Of a DNA stretch of 11,003 nt, positions 7,073-11,003 are shown piece after piece (within the stretch, counting starts at the first letter, position 1; each line of letters starts with the position of its first letter). The translations under genes were made by a program, and so were the position numbers. The DNA is from Bacillota bacterium (GTDB lineage: Bacteria > Bacillota > Desulfotomaculia > Desulfotomaculales > Desulfallaceae): contig WQUS01000235.1 of NCBI GenBank assembly GCA_009781965.1, positions 1-11,003 on the forward strand, in the 5' to 3' direction. The notes below the pieces were generated by a model. The model had not been told where the DNA came from and made no database searches. It saw only the letters and a list, made by a program, of their open reading frames with translations.

Positions 7073-7576
7073 ATGAAATACTTTCTTATTATACCGGACA
7101 AGCGCGTTCACAACCCGCTTCAACCGGACAAGTCGGCGCTGGATCTAGAGACGGCCCAAGCCAGCCTGGTTTACGCCGATTTTCAGCCGGATACAACTTT
7201 TGTGGATTATCTAATCATTAAAAAGATGTTTCACTATGGCTTTTATGTGTCAGAAATATTCAAAGATATGCTGGATATCTACGCAGACAACCTGACCGCC
7301 GTGCCCGTCTTCATCACCGACCAAAGCCAAAAGCAGCAAAAAGTATACTGGCGGATCAACATAGAACAACAAGACTGTTTGGTCATTGAACCGCAAATGC
7401 ACTATGAAAACCTGACGCTCAAGCAAGACCAAACAAACAACAAATATATATTCAGAGTCGCCTTTGAACAACAACAATACCTTGTCGTATCGCTACATCT
7501 GGCAGAAAATATACTGCGCAAAGGCCTGACCGGGATTCAGTTTATTCCGGTAAACTTGCAGCAAACAGAGGACTAA
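7073..7576 (+). CDS. Imm11/DUF1629-like protein between the two spike genes
   Basis: A 167-residue soluble protein with no signal or membrane segment. The C-terminal part 'YLVVSLHLAENILRKGLTGIQFIPV' (from about 136 to 160) has the S-x-x-L-A...G-x-x-G-I-x-F-x-P-V pattern of the Imm11 (DUF1629) family. The middle 'VDYLIIKKMFHYGFYVSEIFKDML' and the 'VYWRI' strand also fit that fold. Imm11 members are described as candidate immunity proteins of polymorphic toxin systems. Here no toxin gene lies next to it and the neighbours are spike genes, so it may instead be a structural or adaptor member of the operon. Family assignment is by pattern memory and is moderate. Ribosome site CAGGTG (7062-7067) is 5 bases before ATG 7073; the gap to the upstream gene is 30 bases. 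Confidence 0.6.
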   Translation: MKYFLIIPDKRVHNPLQPDKSALDLETAQASLVYADFQPDTTFVDYLIIKKMFHYGFYVSEIFKDMLDIYADNLTAVPVFITDQSQKQQKVYWRINIEQQDCLVIEPQMHYENLTLKQDQTNNKYIFRVAFEQQQYLVVSLHLAENILRKGLTGIQFIPVNLQQTED

Positions 7577-7604
7577 CCAAAGCAAAAAAGCCTTTGCTCA
7601 TTAA

Positions 7605-7636
7605 GGGAGGATTACAGAGAGGGAGGATCACAGACA
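7605..7636 (+). repeat. Tandem duplication of a ribosome-binding site before the second spike gene
   Basis: Two 16-base units, GGGAGGATTACAGAGA (7605-7620) and GGGAGGATCACAGACA (7621-7636), differ at two positions. Each holds a GGGAGG ribosome-binding core. Only the second is correctly placed for the ATG at 7636; after the first there is no ATG, GTG or TTG at a usable distance. A small hairpin (AGCAAA 7581-7586 with TTTGCT 7593-7598) lies just upstream. Confidence 0.75.
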
Positions 7637-9021
7637 TGCGGCAAAACCAGCAAACCTATCAAGACCTAATTCTGGAGCTGCCGGTAAAACTGCAGCAACT
7701 TACCGAGCTAAAAATAACCCAAAATTTTAGCCGCCATGCCGTTGCCTATATTACCGGCCTTCTGGAGGAGGAAAATAAAACCGCCGTTTACGAACTAACC
7801 AACCAAACCAATATAACGATCAAGATCAAGACAGACGAGACGGAAAAAATAATCTTTACCGGTATCCCCATGCACGTTACCATTAAACACATCCGTGCGG
7901 TAGCCCATATTGCCATCATTCTCAAAAGCAGCTCTGTTCTTATGGACATCCGGCGCAAAAGCAGAAGCTTTCAGAATCCCAACAACACCCTTACCAACCT
8001 TTGCCGCACCATTATTCAGGAATACAATGGCGATATTATTGACACCGCCGCCCCGGAAACCAAGCAAAACTGCGCTCTGATCCAATACCAGGAAACCGAT
8101 TGGACCTTTTTAAGAAGAATCGCTTCCCGGAAAGGCGCCCTGATCCACCCTAACCACCTGTCTGCTAAACCCCAGATTTATATTGGGCTTCCGGTGGGAG
8201 ATAACTACACCGAAAATACAACGAATTATAGCCTGGCCAAAGATTTGACCGCTTACCTGCGCCGGCAGGAAAACTATGAACATCAGCCGGAGTCTCAAGC
8301 CCTGACTTACCAAATGGAAAGCAGTCAGGATTACCAACTGGGCGATCAAATAACCTACCAACAAATACCTCTGGTGGTAGCCCAAAAAATAACCGAGCTC
8401 AAAAAAGGCCTTTTGACCCATAGCTATAGACTTAATCCTGCCGGCTGGTTAACACAAACCATCATTCATAACCTTGAACTCAAAGGCGCGTCTATTGAGG
8501 GAGCGGTTATTGCCGTAGCCAAGGACAAACTGAAACTCCACCTGACCATAGACCCCAGCCAGGACCCGGCAGAGGCAGCTTGGTATCCTTTTGCCACACC
8601 CTATACAGCCCAAGGCTCAACCGGTTGGTATAGCATGCCCCAACCGGGAGACAGCGTCCAACTGTATCTGCCCACAGCAGACGAGGCAGCCGCCTACGTC
8701 AGCACAGTAAACCGGCAAGATGGGCTCACCAACCCCAAAGCCCAAATTCCAGCCGATAAATATTACGGTGCCATTCAGGGCCAGGAAATGAAACTGACCC
8801 CCCAAGAATTAACCTTCAGCGCTACAGAAAATCAACTGTACCTGAAAATGGACAATCAAACAGGCGTAACCATCAGCAGCAATCAAGACATTAACCTGAA
8901 AGCCGGGCCGCGAATGACGGGTGAAGGCCAAACCGTAGACCTAACAGCCAAAGAAAGAATAACCTTGGCCGTCGGCTCCTCAGGTATCATCGTGGACGAC
9001 ATTCTGCACATCAAAAGCTAA
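7636..9021 (+). CDS. VgrG-like contractile injection system spike protein (copy 2)
   Basis: A 461-residue paralogue of the first spike protein. Shared landmarks line up almost without shift: RSFQ (110-113), 'LIQYQETDWTFLRRIAS' (148-164), 'GASIEGAVIAVAKDKLKLHL' (284-303), the 'SQDPAEAAWYPFATPYTAQG' block (about 308-327) and GWYSMPQPGD (330-339). The first 100 residues are much less alike, so the N-terminal part has diverged most. The C-terminal beta-helix (about 383-461) is shorter than in copy 1. The start is ATG 7636, with GGAGG at 7622-7626; an open frame from TTG 7594 runs through the duplicated ribosome site and is not used. It might form a separate spike for other cargo or mix with copy 1; sequence alone cannot tell. 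Confidence 0.87.
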   Translation: MRQNQQTYQDLILELPVKLQQLTELKITQNFSRHAVAYITGLLEEENKTAVYELTNQTNITIKIKTDETEKIIFTGIPMHVTIKHIRAVAHIAIILKSSSVLMDIRRKSRSFQNPNNTLTNLCRTIIQEYNGDIIDTAAPETKQNCALIQYQETDWTFLRRIASRKGALIHPNHLSAKPQIYIGLPVGDNYTENTTNYSLAKDLTAYLRRQENYEHQPESQALTYQMESSQDYQLGDQITYQQIPLVVAQKITELKKGLLTHSYRLNPAGWLTQTIIHNLELKGASIEGAVIAVAKDKLKLHLTIDPSQDPAEAAWYPFATPYTAQGSTGWYSMPQPGDSVQLYLPTADEAAAYVSTVNRQDGLTNPKAQIPADKYYGAIQGQEMKLTPQELTFSATENQLYLKMDNQTGVTISSNQDINLKAGPRMTGEGQTVDLTAKERITLAVGSSGIIVDDILHIKS

Positions 9022-9041
9022 CCAACCAAGGAGGCGATAAA

Positions 9042-9668
9042 ATGGAAACAAGCTATGGTGAAATGATTATCAAAAAAGTCAAAGAGGCGCAGAATCAACA
9101 GACAGATCTTTATCAAATAGAAAACGACATAAATAACGGCTTTATTATTGTCAAATACGAAAAAATGGCTATAGATGAAAAGGAACTTTTGGACGGCGCC
9201 ATCACCATGCAGCTGCCCGCCGAATTTGCAATCATGGACCGGGAGCAGGCCGAAAATAAATATCCCGGCCCAGACAAACCAGACTATATCTACACCAATG
9301 AAGACACAACCGTCAACCTAACTTTTAGCCTGGTAAACGTGGGGGAAATAACCAACGCCGAAATATCCGAAGCAGCCAAGCTCATGGCCCGGCAAATGAA
9401 GCGGTTGTATCCAGCCGTCACCATAGCAAACATCCAAACCATTCCGGCAGCCGAAAAAGAGATCAGCTATTTCTCCTTTGACCTGCCCGTAATAGACGGT
9501 GATCTCTTTAACCTCATGTTTTTTATGGAACACCAAAATCAGTTGCTCATGGGCACATTCAACTGCAGCATCTACCAGAAAAAACAATGGCAGCCCATTA
9601 TTCGGCAAATGCTTGCCACTATCAAAACAGCCCGGCAGACAAGCGCAGAAAAACCGGAAAGCAGGTAA
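9042..9668 (+). CDS. DcrB/DUF1795-related protein, Eag-chaperone-like
   Basis: A 208-residue soluble protein. Residues 1-30 form a short polar extension. From about 31 on, the pattern fits the DcrB/DUF1795 fold: an acidic start to a 'MQLPAEFAIM' strand, 'YPGPDKPDYIYTNEDTTVNLTF' (about 70-91), a central amphipathic helix 'AKLMARQMKRLYP', 'YFSFDLPVIDGDLFNLMFF' and a closing 'LLMGTFNCSIYQKKQWQPI' with a last helix. In type VI systems DUF1795 (Eag) proteins are adaptor chaperones that load effectors onto the spike. No lipoprotein signal is seen, so it should be cytoplasmic, as expected of a chaperone. AAGGAGG (9028-9034) is 7 bases before ATG 9042. Its place after the spike genes and before the putative effector supports a loading role, which is inferred. 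Confidence 0.78.
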   Translation: METSYGEMIIKKVKEAQNQQTDLYQIENDINNGFIIVKYEKMAIDEKELLDGAITMQLPAEFAIMDREQAENKYPGPDKPDYIYTNEDTTVNLTFSLVNVGEITNAEISEAAKLMARQMKRLYPAVTIANIQTIPAAEKEISYFSFDLPVIDGDLFNLMFFMEHQNQLLMGTFNCSIYQKKQWQPIIRQMLATIKTARQTSAEKPESR

Positions 9669-9673
9669 TCGCC

Positions 9674-10801
9674 ATGGCGAAAATAGCCGCTGCAACAGCC
9701 ATCGAAAAATTTAAACAAAATGATGTCCAGCCAGCTTTAGAGCAAGCCTTAGACAACCTGGAACATGGCTTTCAGCAAAACAAGGACCAGCTAAAACAAG
9801 CCTTTCTGGACACATTCAAACAGATTTGTATTAAAACCGGCCGGAGCCAGCAAATAACCGGATACCTGATCTACCATCTACTCCTAACCAACATGCTGCA
9901 GCGTAACTATACCTATGCCGTTGTAGCCTACGGACCGGAAGGCTACTATAAAGAAGGCGTTCAAGTCGGTGAACAGGACTGCTCCTTTATCTACCGGTAC
10001 TACCAAACCATGTGGCAACAACTGGACAAAATATACCGGCAATACATCCTCAAAATATTCGAACCGGACCTGGAAAAAATTATGCTGGCCCAACTAATCT
10101 ATTTTCACCAATATGTTGTCCAGCTAATGCGTTACAGCCTTCTTGACGCCCTGGAAACAGAAGAATACCAAGCCATCGCCAAAGCGGACCAATTTCATAT
10201 TCAAACCGGACCATACTTTGAACCCTGCGCTGTCATCCACAGCGAGGCAAAGCGCAAAGAACCATTAAAAATCATCCGTCAACTGCAGCAAAACAGAACC
10301 CATAATCTCCAGGACCTGCGGGACCTGGACCTGAGCAACCTGCATTGTCCCCAAACAGACCTGCGCTACGCAGACCTGCGCCACAGCCGGCTGGAACAAA
10401 CCAATCTAATAAACAGTATCCTAACCGGCGCCAAATGCAAAAACTGCGCTATGCCAAGAGTCAATCTCATGGTGGCCATGCTTAACGACGCCAATTTTGA
10501 CCAGGCTGATCTAACCGAAGCCAAGCTCCAATACAGCGTTGCCTACACCGGGAAAAGCAGAGCCAGCCTCCGGCAACAAGCAGGCTACACCGGAGCCAGC
10601 TTTCGGGACAGCAATCTGACCGGCGCCAACCTCACCGGCGCTGTCATCATGGGCGCAGACTTCACCGGCGCCGACCTGACCGGAGCAATATTTACAGACA
10701 CGGATTTATACCGCAGCCGGTTTACCGAAAAACAACTGGCACAGACCCGATTCACACCGGAACAGCTAAAACAAATCGAAAGTGTACCCGAAAATAGATA
10801 G
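9674..10801 (+). CDS. Helical protein with C-terminal pentapeptide repeats
   Basis: A 375-residue protein. Residues 1-205 are mostly helical and unlike any family I can name, with a Tyr-rich middle (YTYAVVAYGPEGYY, 79-92). Residues about 212-288 and 305-352 are pentapeptide repeats of the A(D/N)Lxx type (DLRDLDLSNL, ADLRHSRLEQTNL, SNLTGANLTGAVIMGADF, ADLTGAIF). They should form a right-handed quadrilateral beta-helix, broken by a non-repeat stretch at 289-304. Pentapeptide proteins occur repeatedly beside VgrG genes in type VI-like loci; their role there is not settled and may be adaptor or cargo. ATG 9674 is five bases after the upstream stop with a modest AGCAGG site. The same frame is open from ATG 9587 inside the upstream gene, but that start has no ribosome site and would add 29 residues encoded within dcrB-like DNA. 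Confidence 0.8.
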   Translation: MAKIAAATAIEKFKQNDVQPALEQALDNLEHGFQQNKDQLKQAFLDTFKQICIKTGRSQQITGYLIYHLLLTNMLQRNYTYAVVAYGPEGYYKEGVQVGEQDCSFIYRYYQTMWQQLDKIYRQYILKIFEPDLEKIMLAQLIYFHQYVVQLMRYSLLDALETEEYQAIAKADQFHIQTGPYFEPCAVIHSEAKRKEPLKIIRQLQQNRTHNLQDLRDLDLSNLHCPQTDLRYADLRHSRLEQTNLINSILTGAKCKNCAMPRVNLMVAMLNDANFDQADLTEAKLQYSVAYTGKSRASLRQQAGYTGASFRDSNLTGANLTGAVIMGADFTGADLTGAIFTDTDLYRSRFTEKQLAQTRFTPEQLKQIESVPENR

Positions 10802-10819
10802 CAAAGAAAGGAGGCCACC

Positions 10820-11003
10820 ATGCTCTCCTTAGGAAAACTTTACGACAGAGCCAAAGCAGCAGTACCCAAAGTAATAAACGCAGTTAAAAAAGAAGCCGCA
10901 ACTGTTGAACATAAAGTTGCCAACCTAATGGGCAAAATAGCAGCAGCGGTTCCCAATAAAATCAACGCCAAAATAAAAAGCGCCCAAAGAATCACCCAAA
11001 AAA
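10820..11003 (+). CDS. N-terminal fragment of unknown protein, candidate effector (3' end outside window)
   Basis: The frame is open from ATG 10820 to the end of the window, giving 61 codons. An excellent ribosome site (AAAGGAGG, 10807-10814) lies 5 bases upstream and the gap to the previous gene is 18 bases. The visible protein (MLSLGKLYDRAKAAVPKV...) is rich in Ala and Lys, strongly basic and predicted to be helical, with two similar segments around AAVPKVINAVK (13-23) and AAVPNKINAKI (42-52). No signal peptide or membrane segment is seen in this part. Position after spike, chaperone and pentapeptide genes is where effectors of such loci are often found, but no toxin domain is visible, so the effector call is inference only. 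Confidence 0.7.
   Translation, partial: MLSLGKLYDRAKAAVPKVINAVKKEAATVEHKVANLMGKIAAAVPNKINAKIKSAQRITQK

Noticed and set aside
7581..7598. Hairpin AGCAAA / TTTGCT as a terminator inside the operon
   Set aside because: Only 6 bp, AT-rich and with no T tract after it; it could at most affect RNA processing.
9587..9673. Longer start for the pentapeptide-repeat protein, overlapping the DcrB-like gene
   Set aside because: There is no ribosome site at 9587, and the added residues are only a read-through of another frame of the upstream gene.
10305..10729. Pentapeptide-coding region as a DNA repeat or CRISPR-like array
   Set aside because: The periodicity is at protein level (five-residue steps) and the DNA units are too degenerate and continuous to be an array with spacers.

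Overview
The window looks like chromosomal DNA of a low-to-mid GC Bacillota (Firmicutes), probably a spore former of the Negativicutes or Clostridia type. This is inferred from three things: the rodZ-rimO-pgsA order, strong Shine-Dalgarno sites (GGAGG type), and a good match to the Spo0A box at 4611-4618. I cannot name the species. All genes read on the + strand.

Left part (1-4433) is housekeeping. It holds the C-terminal end of a RodZ-like protein (cut by the window edge), an intrinsic terminator, rimO (radical SAM methylthiotransferase for ribosomal protein S12) and pgsA (phosphatidylglycerophosphate synthase), which overlaps rimO by one base. A second intrinsic terminator follows pgsA. Next comes a two-gene unit: a 184-residue membrane-anchored protein of unknown function and a short FtsH-like AAA metalloprotease that lacks the usual extracytoplasmic domain.

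A 283-base AT-rich gap (4434-4716) separates this from the right part. It holds a weak terminator candidate, an inverted repeat made of two Spo0A-box-like halves, a possible promoter and a 72-base leader.

Right part (4717-11003) is one tightly spaced operon for the spike and effector-loading part of a contractile injection system (type VI / phage-tail type). In order it encodes: a zinc-ribbon plus FHA-like protein; a DUF4280 PAAR-like spike tip; a VgrG-like spike; an Imm11/DUF1629-like protein; a second, paralogous VgrG-like spike; a DcrB/DUF1795 (Eag-chaperone-like) protein; a helical protein ending in pentapeptide repeats; and the first 61 codons of a gene in the place where an effector would be expected. 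No sheath, tube, baseplate or ATPase gene lies in the window, so the delivery machine must be encoded elsewhere, or the spikes work differently.

Base composition also changes between the two parts. The left genes are G-rich over C on the coding strand. The right genes are A-rich over T and C-rich over G on the same strand, although the direction of transcription does not change. This suggests that the right block was acquired or inverted relative to the housekeeping genes.
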